A stretch of DNA of 64,000 nt from Leguminivora glycinivorella. Lineage: Eukaryota; Arthropoda; Insecta; Lepidoptera; Tortricidae. The notes below the pieces were generated by a model. The model was given only the letters and a program-made list of their open reading frames with translations. It had not been told where the DNA came from and did no database searches. Position 1 is the stretch's first letter; every line of letters starts with the position of its first letter. The position numbers were made by a program, and so were the translations under genes. Positions 48,101-54,606 of this stretch are shown piece after piece. Location: positions 13,390,191-13,454,190 of the forward strand of contig NC_062972.1 of NCBI RefSeq assembly GCF_023078275.1, in the 5' to 3' direction.

Positions 48101-51100
48101 AAGCCAATGGAAGTTGAAAAAGAAGTAGAAAATATAACTAGGAGTTTGACAACAATGACTGGTTACGACGTAAGAATCAGGCGTCTTGAAACGAATAATA
48201 GAGTCGCTATGGATGGATACGCGTACGTTACGTTTACTTTCGCAATATTATGCCTATAGATGAAAGTAGAGCATTGTCAAGAAATTAAACTATTGATTTT
48301 TGTTACAGCACTGATATGTTTATTTATGCTATTGACCCCATGTCCAACACAATTATTGATATGGAGGTTCTCCAAAAGTAAGTAATTTTAGTTGGCATTT
48401 CAGATTTTAACACCAATTGCCCATACATTTAACATGTTAAAATTTTTATCTGTAAATTGTTTGTTTATTGCTTATACATAGAAGCTTCTATCACAATAAG
48501 TATTTTTTCAGGGCAATGTTAAAAAGAGGTCCCGAATTGCGCCAAAACCTTGCTGGCTTTAAAATACTAGAAGTGGGAGATGCCTCAATGGCACAACCAA
48601 GAGGCGCCAGGTTACTTGGAACAATGGAAATAAGCGCTGTAGCACTAGGTTGCATTGTTTTTGCTGCTACTCTTATAACAACGATTGCTATTAAATGTTT
48701 AAGAAGCAGAAGGTAATATGCACATTATCTCGTTTTATCTTTTTTTGACCATATAAGTAAATAAAACAGTAATTTTGTAATTGCTCAAATAAAAACCATG
48801 AGAAATCATTGAGGGTTGGAAAATATTAGGAATATCTAGTATTCAACTACAATGTATGTAGTTCAGAAAAACTATTCAAAAGAGACTTAATCGCGTAAAC
48901 ATACGTTTTAAATTGACATCCGATGTTGTCTACGTGCTATTGGGGATGGGGTAAATTTAAAACTTAAGTTTATGCTGTTAGGTTACAATTTTGACTTTGT
49001 GGAAAATCGTGAAAGTTTAAATCGTAGTTATTTAGTTACTTATAATAAATATTAGTTTTATGCTTTTTGCTAACAAAAATTGAAACGTAACTCAACCCTT
49101 ACTGACTAGAACACTGTAACTGCTTGAATTTTATTCTAGCTACACCAAGAGGTAAGCGAACTTTTATTTTTTGCCTTACCTTTTCAGACATCATCATCAT
49201 CACAAACGAAAGCATGTGACACATTACTTTGTATAGATTTACCATAGCTTAAATAATTCCTAGTGCATGTTTGTTTTGTTAAATATTATGATTAATTCAG
49301 TTATTTTAAAATTTTGTTGATTAGGTACATTGTACCTTATTTATTTTGGCTTTCAAAATCTGCCCTTTTAAGAATAAAACAATCGATTAATAATCTGTCT
49401 TTGTTAATTCCAAATTACAAAATCTTCGTGACTATTTACTTTACGTACACATCTTTCATATTTTCATTCTTTTTTGCACGTAACTGACAACCTTTTGTCA
49501 ATAACCGTACACATATTCTTCTTTTGATTGACTCTTCTTCTATCTTTTGCCCTAACAGAAATCGACACAAACCATATTCCCAGCAACGTCTTAACGCTTT
49601 CTCCACTGAGCACTTAACTAAATACGGAGGTCTCTTTCCATCTGGAGGAAACCAGTGTCAGGAACTTCACCAATCTATCAGCGAAGCAGACTCCTATATA
49701 GACGTCATCAATCACAACGTAACTAAAAAGATATGCCCTCACGGAAACACTGTTGAAGAATTTGGAAAAGCCCACCAAAAATGTATTAAAAATCAATTTG
49801 GCGAACATACTTCGGACTTTAATCAAAAACATGAGAAACTCTGTATCAAGTACAACCAACGACCGCTCCAAAAAAGGTAAGGGTATTGATTGTGCTAATT
49901 AAAGTGTGCTTTTTCTTACTATGGACCATATTAACCTAATTGACGAAATTCTCAAATAAGTACCTATACTAAACAAACAAACATTACGCAACAGCACGCA
50001 AAATGATCAAACTAAAAACGAAACAAACAATAACTATACACGTTAAACTTCCGTGAGACATATTCAAATAATTAATAACGATATAATAACGTGAGTACAA
50101 CCGTATTTCAATTAAACAATAACTACTAATAATGTTTCCTAGCAGTTGATGTATGTTGTTGAGATGTCTTAATTTCGTTTATAGTTTGGTCTAAGCGGCA
50201 TACATTGGTCATACATTCAAGGTTCTCTATAATAATCATTACCATATTCCATTCCATGTTTAACATATTTAACACACACATCATTCACCTAGGAAAGGTC
50301 ATGACAACTCGATAACGTCAGTGAATTCTAGTGGACAGGACTCTGGCATCGCCGAAGCTGTACGGTGTCCATGTGGCCAATCCAGTGTTCACACATCGGA
50401 GGAAAGCAGTGGGTATGTAACGTTTTTTTTATAATCCGATCACAAAGGGATTTGTAACACACCAAGTAGGTATTTCGTGTGATGTAGAAAATTGGCTGGG
50501 TGTTTCTATGTGCTTATTAGTGTTGTGTAGTTCTGGTATATGTTGATTTAAACTTACACGATTTTCACTCATATTTTAAACTGAATTTTCATATTTCGTA
50601 TAAACGTAAGTGTTACATGATTATGACGTTTCAGTTTAAAATCTTCTGGTTTCTTTGGAGGTTTGGTCTTATTTTCGGCGAGGCTTTTTTGTTCCAATAA
50701 AGTGTACAGACGGGCATGGGTTCTTAGACTAACGAACGTGCTGTAATAAAATGCTTCCTCAAAACATCAAAAAATCCGCACATTTTTTCTAAATAAGTTC
50801 ATTTTGGAATAAAATATATACACTTTGATATATGAAAATATATATTTTTTATTTATTACTTGCTGATTATTAGTTGAGTTTTAACGTACCTACATATGAT
50901 AGACATTTTAAAATGTTAAAAGGAAATAAAACGTAATATAAAATAGTTTAACATTTATGACATACATTATTAAATTTATAACAAATGATATCAAAGTTAA
51001 GGTATCTACTTTGGCTTATATTGGCAAAGTATAATTTTGATTCGAAAATTCTAGTACTTACATCGTTTCTGACGTTGTTAATAACTATCAATTTGGAGAC

Positions 51101-51517
51101 GAATTTTGTTAATCATTTATAGTATGGATTTACAGCTGCAGTTACGAAGACTCCTTAAAATCCAACCATAACCAAGAACGGAAACCTTACCGGGATTCAC
51201 AGTTTCCACGTCGAGCATCTTTTGGCCACGCGCCCTTCCAACAACGAAGAGCGAATTATGGGCGACAATCGTTTTCGGAAAATATGCAAAGACACTATCC
51301 ACCGTTTGAGAGAATCTCTACAAACAGCAGGATGAGGAGACAGATTTCGTCACCCAACGTATCTAATGCTCCTCAAACGTATTTTATGAAAAGTTTCAGA
51401 AGAAAAGAAGCTTTAAATGAACCAATGATAGATTATGATCAAAGCGATGATGACGTGTTTGATACGAGAATTGACAGAAGGCCTAATAAAGCTAAAGAGG
51501 GAAGTTTATGGAATTAG
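26957..51517 (+). CDS. Cad89D: large non-classical cadherin, Cad89D-like (20 exons, 5' end missing)
   Basis: The exons join to about 1,950 codons with every splice phase consistent. The extracellular part holds about 13 cadherin repeats, most closed by calcium-binding motifs (VNDNSP, DNDDLPP, LNDNLPE, ANDNNP, ENDNPP, VNDHFP, VNDNAP, INDNAP). Then come a membrane-adjacent domain with 'FIYAIDPMSNTIID', one membrane helix (ISAVALGCIVFAATLITTIA) and a tail of about 290 residues rich in Ser, Asn, Gln and Arg, ending SLWN. Cadherins of this build mediate calcium-dependent adhesion, often on apical or microvillar surfaces. The membrane-adjacent domain resembles PCDH15/Cad99C. The repeat count exceeds Cad99C's 11 and, from memory, fits fly Cad89D better; Cad99C is the alternative. 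No signal peptide exon was found, and the upstream 26 kb is mostly repeats, so the first intron may be very long. Exon 3 has a one-base deletion. Confidence 0.7.
27144..27880 (+). repeat. degenerate tandem copies of cadherin exon 1
   Basis: The exon and the start of its intron repeat with a period of 217 bp. Exon-like ends followed by GTGAGT occur at 27360 and 27577, as at 27143. A fourth and partial fifth, more decayed copies run to about 27880. Copies 2 and 3 keep the open frame (e.g. 'SDSPQNVVKFRLGCDYDAGD') and the donor, but their acceptor side does not preserve the phase of exon 1. They are probably dead, though alternative use cannot be excluded. Confidence 0.8.
27881..28611. other. cadherin intron 1, unrecognised part
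   Basis: AT-rich intronic sequence without recognised features. Confidence 0.4.
28612..28797. repeat. RTE-like/SINE-like 3' end repeat
   Basis: It contains GCTTTTGCCCGCGGCTTCGC, TCAACTATCTCCACTT and TGAAAGACGGACAAAAAAGC, ending ATAATATTAGTATGG. I recognise this text as a very common insect repeat end, probably from an RTE-type LINE or a SINE that shares its tail. Non-coding. Confidence 0.65.
28798..29915. other. cadherin intron 1, unrecognised part
   Basis: No supported feature. Confidence 0.4.
29916..30044. mobile_element. Tourist/Harbinger-like MITE
   Basis: The termini are GGGCCGGTTGCACC and its near-inverse TGCAACTGGCCC, flanked on both sides by TAA, as expected of the 3-bp TWA target duplication of PIF/Harbinger elements. 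It is about 128 bp and non-coding. Confidence 0.7.
30045..30629. other. cadherin intron 1, unrecognised part
   Basis: No supported feature; a pyrimidine-rich CTCTCTCCGTCTCTC tract lies near 30150. Confidence 0.4.
30630..30722 (+). repeat. interspersed repeat (CCGACTTCAAAAA type), fragment split by a transposon
   Basis: TTCTGTATGTTTTTTTATGT, CTCGATATCTCCG and TTACTGGACCGATTTT match the family at 25745. The next element interrupts it. Confidence 0.6.
30723..31390 (+). mobile_element. TIR element with CACGGTGTTTC ends, copy 1
   Basis: It starts ATACACGGTGTTTCCGGTAT and ends GCGAAACACGGTGTAT. A full-length second copy lies inverted at 53463-54150. About 668 bp with no coding capacity, so it is non-autonomous. 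Superfamily undetermined. Confidence 0.8.
31391..31545 (+). repeat. interspersed repeat (CCGACTTCAAAAA type), continuation
   Basis: GATTGGTCCCATTTTTTAAT, GGTTCTCAATTCGTCTGTAT and TTACTGGACCGATTTT again match the family at 25745, on the far side of the inserted element. Confidence 0.6.
31546..32435. other. cadherin intron 1, unrecognised part
   Basis: No supported feature. Confidence 0.4.
32436..33240. repeat. 121-bp minisatellite (about 6 units)
   Basis: GTGCCGTTCAGATTTGAGGA recurs from about 32620 every 121 bp, with a degenerate first unit near 32436 and a last one near 33225. Units contain 'CCATCATCAGCAGTTCCACT' and 'GTGCATGCTGTTCTTATAAA'. The flanking unit continues into the interspersed repeat at 33241, so the array appears to have grown from that repeat's body. 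Frames at 32617-33321 are artefacts. Confidence 0.85.
33241..33476 (-). repeat. interspersed repeat (CCGACTTCAAAAA type), reverse copy
   Basis: Reverse-oriented family member: GGTCCCATCATCAGAACTGG, GTCCAGTAACGACGGAGATA, a poly(A)-rich stretch and CATACAGACGACTTGATAAC. It abuts the 121-bp minisatellite. Confidence 0.7.
33477..35781. other. cadherin intron 1, unrecognised part
   Basis: AT-rich sequence with no supported gene. A 'GAGCTGATCTGGTGATGG' stretch at 35513 resembles common moth repeat text but could not be bounded. Confidence 0.4.
35782..35922. mobile_element. MITE with AAACGTCCCACTTTGTCG arms
   Basis: CACTCACAGTGTG then AAAACGTCCCACTTTGTCG on the left; CGACAAAGTGGGACGTTTT then GTGCACACTCACA on the right. 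Inverted arms of about 38 bp with small indels around an AT-rich loop. Confidence 0.75.
36075..36183 (+). CDS. cadherin exon 2
   Basis: 109 nt after TTTGCAG and before GTAATA. It reads 'ISAYLSVTVYIEDVNDNSPK' then 'VTVDELTPIG', closing EC1 with a calcium motif and opening EC2. Phase 0 in, phase 1 out. Confidence 0.9.
36184..36785. other. cadherin intron 2
   Basis: 602 bp. The word CAATGGAAAAACAAAGTTTC occurs twice (about 36336 and 36441). Nothing else recognised. Confidence 0.6.
36786..36987 (+). CDS. cadherin exon 3, with a one-base deletion
   Basis: 202 nt after TTCCAG and before GTTAGT. It reads 'LTIFKSIHAFDRDKPNTPNS' to 'LVLKKPLDYDAGDK' and then shifts. The expected continuation is 'EFDIVITAS', but one G is missing at about 36960-36962, giving an in-frame TAG ten bases later. 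Adding one base restores both the frame and the phase of exon 4. Either an assembly error or a real inactivating allele. Confidence 0.85.
36988..37160. other. cadherin intron 3, start
   Basis: AT-rich, with one CCTAACCTAA word at 37130. Intron 3 as a whole runs 36988-38447. Confidence 0.5.
37165..37490 (-). pseudogene. LINE polymerase C-terminal fragment
   Basis: On the minus strand, broken frames read 'RWAVLVDITVNHDENLVKAE', then after stops and shifts 'MKKAVIVDTAQM' and a terminal basic segment. From memory this order (V.DIA.P.D.N....EK..KY ... QKAVIL.TA) is a conserved C-terminal region of certain non-LTR retrotransposons. Heavily decayed, with no RT core present. Confidence 0.55.
37491..38447. 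other. cadherin intron 3, remainder
   Basis: Contains, at about 38013-38080, the common moth repeat text CCCCCGACCCAAAAACTACG followed by GTGTCTGTCTGTTTGTGTG. Otherwise unrecognised. Confidence 0.5.
38448..38576 (+). CDS. cadherin exon 4
   Basis: 129 nt, phase 0 at both ends, between ATTTCAG and GTAAGT. It reads 'DRGSPARSTNATVHVTVQDN' and 'DDLPPKFTQDVYKTQIPEFY', closing EC2. Confidence 0.9.
38577..39928. other. cadherin intron 4, first part
   Basis: AT-rich sequence, no recognised feature. Confidence 0.5.
39929..41256. mobile_element. piggyBac-like non-autonomous element
   Basis: It is flanked by TTAA on both sides (39925-39928 and 41257-41260). The termini are CCCTTAATTTGGCA and its inverse TGCCAAATTAAGGG. 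A TTAA duplication with CCC-starting ends is the piggyBac hallmark. Near the ends are at least five GC-rich palindromes of the type TCCGCCGTGGCGGA, each next to a TGCCAA or TTGGCA word. No transposase was recognised; a short frame at 40112 (MAPHQKS..) could be a remnant start. A palindromic MITE is nested at 40544-40722. It lies in intron 4 of the cadherin gene. Confidence 0.85.
40544..40722. mobile_element. GC-rich palindromic MITE, short form (nested)
   Basis: The ends are GGCAGCGTTCCCACTTAT and its inverse, flanked by TTA on both sides (40541-40543 and 40723-40725), consistent with the Harbinger-type TWA duplication. The arms pair almost perfectly over the whole element (GTCGCGTGTCTCGGGGCGCG onward). 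It shares arms with the longer copy at 4680-4961 but lacks that copy's inner palindrome. It lies inside the piggyBac-like element, so it arrived later. Confidence 0.85.
41257..41765. other. cadherin intron 4, middle
   Basis: Includes a GC-rich patch at 41490-41545; no supported feature. Confidence 0.4.
41766..42385 (-). pseudogene. RTE-like LINE, 5'-truncated polymerase C-terminus
   Basis: A 189-codon minus-strand frame (42378-41809) reads 'AGWMKWRQVSGTTCDRRMPL', 'IYKTIVRPVVLYGSECWA', 'RMLRWMCGVTRMDRIRNEYI' and 'RLAWFGHVMRRDE'. This is the thumb and C-terminal region of RTE-clade reverse transcriptase, ending 'CCTDPT' and a short GGAGGAAGAAG tail. The catalytic palm is absent, so it is a dead truncated insertion in cadherin intron 4. 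A long plus-strand frame over it (41733-42279) is its antisense shadow. Confidence 0.85.
42386..42686. other. cadherin intron 4, end
   Basis: AT-rich, ending in the pyrimidine tract and TCTCAG acceptor of exon 5. Confidence 0.6.
42687..42879 (+). CDS. cadherin exon 5
   Basis: 193 nt after TTTCTCAG and before GTACTG. It reads 'DKRIHKELIFDDPIRAFDQD' to 'NGTLFLDKEIDLDAETGLSG'; part of EC3. Phase 0 in, phase 1 out. Confidence 0.9.
43135..43247 (+). pseudogene. partial upstream duplicate of cadherin exon 6
   Basis: It has an acceptor (TTTTAG) and 113 nt nearly identical to the start of exon 6 ('GNTFVMKIQAAQVDNPLKTA'), then runs directly into a second copy of the intron end at 43248 without a donor. 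The duplicated unit has a period of 154 bp. It differs from exon 6 at a Lys/Gln codon and silent sites. Using it would read through into intron text, so it is probably unused. Confidence 0.85.
43289..43447 (+). CDS. cadherin exon 6
   Basis: 159 nt between ATTTCAG and GTAAAA. It reads 'TFVMQIQAAQVDNPLKTAQA', 'VEVLDLNDNLPEF' and 'YNISIVENLPNG', closing EC3 and opening EC4. Phase 1 in and out. Confidence 0.9.
43673..43806 (+). CDS. cadherin exon 7
   Basis: 134 nt between TTTGCAG and GTAACC. It reads 'FSVLQVMATDKDQGDNGEFT' and 'AFVIDPRTGWLTVRNQ', the EC4 core. Phase 1 in, 0 out. Confidence 0.9.
43885..44488 (+). CDS. cadherin exon 8 (EC4 end, EC5)
   Basis: 604 nt between TTTTCAG and GTACGT. EC4 ends here with 'TLLDANDNNPVF' but carries an unusual insert of about 45 basic and aromatic residues (from 'GTFLDKQRLSKYRRTPTTPR' to 'YIEDLHQLMSY') before its last strand. 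EC5 follows ('KVKAVDPDLGRNGMILFDLQ' to 'VVTIDVLKSNKG'). Phase 0 in, 1 out. Confidence 0.9.
44563..44721 (+). CDS. cadherin exon 9
   Basis: 159 nt between TTTACAG and GTGTAT. It reads 'GFIGAPYEFWVGSNVGIGTS' to 'DISYDLLHGYEDG', the start of EC6. EC6 lacks the usual calcium-binding Glu and DRE signatures. Phase 1 in and out. Confidence 0.85.
44798..44978 (+). CDS. cadherin exon 10
   Basis: 181 nt between TTTTCAG and GTAATA. It reads 'PFAVEESSGVITVIEELSRF' to 'TNATVHVVDVHDERGILL'. The calcium motif is degenerate (VHDERG for xNDNxP). Phase 1 in, 2 out; the split codon gives Lys with exon 11. Confidence 0.88.
45007..45145. repeat. perfect 64-bp inverted repeat in cadherin intron 10
   Basis: The left arm 45007-45070 and right arm 45082-45145 are exact reverse complements around an 11-nt loop (CTGGAATCCAC). 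The arms contain AAAGTGACCAAGTCCTCTGG. No target duplication is obvious. In RNA it would fold into a long uninterrupted hairpin. A foldback sequencing artefact is also possible. Confidence 0.95.
45284..45447 (+). CDS. cadherin exon 11
   Basis: 164 nt between TTTTTAG and GTAAAA. It reads 'GANSPLVFNVKENVAGATIG' to 'FIIANHHDIADDITIG', the start of EC7. Phase 2 in, 1 out. Confidence 0.88.
45532..47684 (+). CDS. cadherin exon 12 (EC7 to EC12)
   Basis: A single 2,153-nt exon between TTTTTCAG and GTAAAA with 717 codons. Repeat ends are 'HVTDENDNPPIF' (EC7), a divergent EC8 end near 'VIDENDCEPKY', 'FITDVNDHFPMF' (EC9), 'QVLDVNDNAPKF' (EC10), 'TVTDVPDDVEVSDKPVF' (EC11, degenerate) and 'RIKDINDNAPKF' (EC12). 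LDRE, DAD and PEN/EEN motifs recur. Fusion of many repeats in one exon contrasts with the split 5' half of the gene. Phase 1 in, 0 out. Confidence 0.93.
47768..47977 (+). CDS. cadherin exon 13
   Basis: 210 nt between TATGCAG and GTAAGT, phase 0 both ends. It reads 'ATDADLGVNADIRYQILNEQ' to 'GADDGKSAIANVF', the core of the last cadherin repeat (EC13). Confidence 0.9.
48053..48222 (+). CDS. cadherin exon 14 (membrane-adjacent domain)
   Basis: 170 nt between TTACAG and GTACGT. It reads 'VYVLDDNKQLLLVLGAKPME' to 'TNNRVAMDGYA'. The ferredoxin-like membrane-adjacent domain known from PCDH15 and CDH23 has this composition (family knowledge). Phase 0 in, 2 out. Confidence 0.88.
48309..48377 (+). CDS. 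cadherin exon 15
   Basis: 69 nt between TTACAG and GTAAGT. It reads 'TDMFIYAIDPMSNTIIDMEV'. It parallels the 'VYAIDP..N..ID' stretch of the PCDH15 membrane-adjacent domain. Phase 2 in and out. Confidence 0.88.
48512..48712 (+). CDS. cadherin exon 16 (transmembrane helix)
   Basis: 201 nt between TTTTCAG and GTAATA. 'AMLKRGPELRQNLAGFKILE' ends the ectodomain. Then comes a hydrophobic helix of about 24 residues (ISAVALGCIVFAATLITTIA..) and a basic stop-transfer 'KCLRSRR'. Phase 2 in and out. Confidence 0.9.
48713..49139. other. cadherin intron 16
   Basis: 427 bp, AT-rich; nothing recognised. Confidence 0.6.
49140..49151 (+). CDS. 12-nt microexon, probable optional cassette
   Basis: CTACACCAAGAG lies between TTATTCTAG and GTAAGC and encodes S-Y-T-K. 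Exons 16 and 18 share a splice phase, so skipping it simply removes four residues just inside the membrane. Confidence 0.6.
49152..49558. other. cadherin intron 17
   Basis: 407 bp, AT-rich, ending in a TCTTCTTCTATC pyrimidine tract and CTAACAG. Confidence 0.6.
49559..49876 (+). CDS. cadherin exon 18 (cytoplasmic tail)
   Basis: 318 nt between CCTAACAG and GTAAGG. It reads 'NRHKPYSQQRLNAFSTEHLT' to 'YNQRPLQKR', polar and basic with several His and Cys. Phase 2 in and out. Confidence 0.85.
49877..50292. other. cadherin intron 18
   Basis: 416 bp, nothing recognised. Confidence 0.6.
50293..50412 (+). CDS. cadherin exon 19 (cytoplasmic tail)
   Basis: 120 nt between CACCTAG and GTATGT. It reads 'KGHDNSITSVNSSGQDSGIA' and 'CPCGQSSVHTSEESSG', Ser-rich and likely phosphorylatable. 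Phase 2 in and out. Confidence 0.85.
50413..51135. other. cadherin intron 19
   Basis: 723 bp, AT-rich; nothing recognised. Confidence 0.6.
51136..51517 (+). CDS. cadherin exon 20 (tail end and stop)
   Basis: 382 nt coding after TTTACAG: 'CSYEDSLKSNHNQERKPYRD' to 'RRPNKAKEGSLWN' and TAG. It is Arg/Ser/Gln-rich and contains an acidic 'DQSDDDVFD'. The C-terminus SLWN is not a classical PDZ ligand. Confidence 0.85.
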
Positions 51518-51905
51518 GGGGACAAGCTGCAGTTTTTGTAGCGACGCCGGCTGCGGCGGAGATAATTAGAAGGCAGGGCAGTGACAGATTCATGTTTGCT
51601 AGGCCTTTATAGTGAAGTTATTAACTATTCGTGCTGAAACTGAATTTGTGATACGATAATGTAAAACTTTTTACATTTGCCAAAGTGCTACAACTACAGT
51701 AGGTTATTCGTGTCTTTGGAGACAAATGTGTAACCGTGAACAGTGCTTGCTATAAATACGCAATACTTTACATTGTTGAAACAATGTGAAATCTATTGTT
51801 TTGCAAGAATTTTTATCTTTTATTTATTATTTTAATTCTTGCTAAGTCGATGGATTATGTAAATAAAAATAATTTAAAATAAATTTGTGCAAATTGTGGC
51901 ATACC
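51518..51905 (+). other. cadherin 3' UTR and polyadenylation region
   Basis: AT-rich sequence with AATAAA at about 51862 and 51878; cleavage is expected just before 51905. A Tc1-like element is inserted immediately beyond. Confidence 0.6.
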
Positions 51906-51907
51906 TA

Positions 51908-52519
51908 CACTACCGTCAAAAAGTTTAAGACCAAACACAATGTTCAGTGTCATTGTTATAAACCCTTCTAAAAATCATCAAACTAAATTTGTAATCAATA
52001 GAAAACAACGTAATCTTATTATATTGATCGGCAACCCATTTGTTCTGCAAGAAGACAACGATCCCAAACACTCAGCAGAGATCTGTAGAAGCTACACAGT
52101 CAATAAAGAACGCCAAGGTGTGTTAAAAAATATGATTTGGCCACCGCAATCCCCAGACCTTAACCCGATCGAACTTTTATGGGATGAACTCGACCGTAGA
52201 GTCCGAAGTCCGTCCGACATCTGCAACAGCTCTATGGGAGATACTGCAATACGAGTGGAAATCCGTTAGCCAAGAAACGCTACACAAACTTATAGCAAGA
52301 ATGCCAAGAATCTGCTCGGAAGTGAAAAAGCGTCGAGGAGGATTTTTCGATGAGAAAAACGTTTAGCTTTTATTTCTTATTATGATCCCTTTTTAAAAAT
52401 TGTTATACGCTTTGTTTTGTCGGTTGTAGGTACTGAAAAGTAATATTCTCATAGGAACTTCATGAAATGTTGATTATTTGCATATATCGTGTTTGGTCTT
52501 AAACTTTTTGACGGTAGTG
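51908..52519 (+). mobile_element. Tc1/mariner element, internally deleted (DD38E-like)
   Basis: Perfect 31-bp terminal inverted repeats (CACTACCGTCAAAAAGTTTA..) lie inside a TA duplication (51906-51907 and 52520-52521). The remaining transposase C-terminus (51940-52364) reads 'VLQEDNDPKHSAEICRSY', 'WPPQSPDLNPIELLWDELDR' and, after a frameshift near 52190-52250, 'QYEWKSVSQETLHKLIARMP' and 'RRGGFFDE'. By my count there are 38 residues between the catalytic Asp of QEDND and the Glu of NPIE, where ordinary Tc1 has 34. The DNA-binding half and first Asp are gone. Identical termini indicate recent insertion. Confidence 0.88.
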
Positions 52520-52521
52520 TA

Positions 52522-53078
52522 CCTAAACATCAATGGAGGCTGCACGTTAACTACCATAAGAGACTGTCTAACGGTAAAGGTTATATGCGGATTAGTACCT
52601 GGTGAGTCTAAATCCGAATGTAACGTTAATGCCTACGAACCAGAACACCTTTAAAATGTCTTGTTCCTAGGAATTTTCGTTAGTTTTAACTGGAAAATAA
52701 TCGAACCGCAGTATTTGTATGTTCATTTAAATAACAAACTTGTAATGAAATAAAGAACCCTACAAAAAATACACAATTAAGTTACTGTTAATTTAAAAAT
52801 TTAAATCATTTCAAAGTCTATCGTTGAAAATGTGTTATTTCCTGTTATTTAATGAGTGCCATTTGGTGTGAAAAAAGACTTGTAACCATACCTTCTTTCC
52901 TGAACCACCTTTAATATAACATTCTTTGTTAGTATTATTTGTAAAAATGTTTAATACTGTAAATATTATAAATTATAAGATGAAAATGGTTTTCGATGAT
53001 TACAGTTGTTTTATTTATTCTATCACAATAAAATTGTTATTGCATCCGTTCTCGTCTCTAGTAGCATTATTATCATAA
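52522..53078. other. unrecognised intergenic sequence
   Basis: AT-rich; possible alternative AATAAA words but no gene. Confidence 0.4.
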
Positions 53079-53195
53079 TTATGTTTTTCCCATTACGGAA
53101 CAATGGTGTTCCGGACCTTTGGGACGCGTGCGCGGGGCCGAAGCCAACGCGTAGAGGCAAGTTGACACTTTAATGAAATGTAAGGGGTACACCGT
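53079..53195 (+). repeat. GC-rich dispersed repeat, copy 2
   Basis: CATTACGGAACAATGGTGTT, TTCCGGACCTTTGGGA and GCGCGGGGCCGAAGCCAACG match 26550-26655 in the same orientation with few differences. Confidence 0.8.
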
Positions 53196-53462
53196 TATCA
53201 TATTATTATTAAGTACCACGGCTACAGGCGACATGAAATCATGAAATCATCTTGAAATCATGGGATCATGAAATCTTTGCTCTAACCTTTTTGTCAAAAC
53301 TTGAAACTATGATTTACTACATAGATCAATATAGACATATGAAATTCTATTATCTTTGATTAACCGCATATTTACCGTGTACCAAAAAAGATCCATGCCA
53401 ACTGTTGTCATAGCAACAATACTGAATAAAAATATTTTAACCCTTAAATGCATAGTGATGTA
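53196..53462. other. unrecognised intergenic sequence
   Basis: Contains a short CATGAAATCATCTTGAAATC-like simple repeat near 53232-53275. Confidence 0.4.
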
Positions 53463-54150
53463 TACACCGTGTTTCACTTAACACTAAAAACCTGAAAACA
53501 GTTTGTTCAGAATCGAGAGTAGAATCGATTGAGCTATATCTTGATGGGGGTAATATTTTTATTTAAATTAGTATTATTAATTATTTTTTACGTGCCCATT
53601 CTATTGTACTCGTAATACAACATTGTGTATATCGCATTGCTAAGAGGTTGTTTACCTTTTTTCAGTATTTAGGGGTATTAATACTGGCCGGTTACTTGGA
53701 CGATTATTTTTTCCGCTACTAGTTTGACGTTGTTTGTCAGTTTAATCTTAATGTTTATCATAAGTCATAACAAATTGAACTCGTACCTAATTACAACCTT
53801 GTAATTTTGAATATTGAGTTTATTTGCTTACTGCGATTACCTGTCCAATTTGAAGTTTACTGTGACAAAGCTTTAAAGTGTTTTACAGTGACATATTAGC
53901 TGTCTATTGGTAACCTTATGTCGTTGCAGTAACGTACACAAATAAATAGTGTTATGGTTTATGATGGTAATTAGCAATTACTTTATTGAGTGTAGAGCTA
54001 AAAGTCAAGTAGAGCTGTACAGAAAATTAAAAATTCAATTTAAAAAAAAGTAACGATCAGATTAAAAGATGAATACTCTAGATGAGTTTAAAAAAATAAA
54101 AATCAGTTGGGGTGTCTGAGGTTTTGAGTGATACCGGAAACACCGTGTAT
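53463..54150 (-). mobile_element. TIR element with CACGGTGTTTC ends, copy 2
   Basis: An inverted full-length copy of 30723-31390, starting ATACACCGTGTTTCACTTAA and ending GGAAACACCGTGTAT. Both copies share internal text such as AATCGATTGAGCTATATCTT in the appropriate orientation. Non-coding. Confidence 0.85.
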
Positions 54151-54606
54151 ATGCATCATATATTTGATGGCCCGTGGTTCGACATGTAGCTATCCAAAAT
54201 CACATATTTATTCATTATTTCATCATTATTCATTATTTATTATTATTTAATAAACAATTAAATAAATTAAATTATATAATGACTTACTATTTATTATTTA
54301 AGGATGAAGATGAAATGGCGGAAAAGTGTGAAAAAACAGGACGATTGCGATTTTTAGTATGCGATTTAGGCTGATTTTTTGGGAGTTAGTAATTAGTTTT
54401 AAGTAGATTTATTATGTTTTTTATTTGTTTTATTCATTTATGCAATAAATGATTTCATTAGATTATGTTTAAACATTTTATCATAGAGGTTCCACAAATA
54501 GTGTAACTTTTTAATAGTAGTAATTTTTTTTAAATAAAACTTAATTACGATATATTTATATAAATAAGATTTGGCCTATTTAACTTCTAACACTGATTTA
54601 GTATAA
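54151..54606. other. unrecognised intergenic sequence
   Basis: Very AT-rich; a 66-codon frame at 54174 is not supported. Confidence 0.4.

Noticed and set aside
26957..51517. Assignment as the 12-repeat midgut cadherin of moths
   Set aside because: The membrane-adjacent and tail sequences do not fit my memory of that family, and the 'FIYAIDP..N.IID' block points to the PCDH15/Cad99C/Cad89D type.
53232..53275. Functional repeat of CATGAAATCAT words
   Set aside because: Short simple-sequence stretch without further structure.
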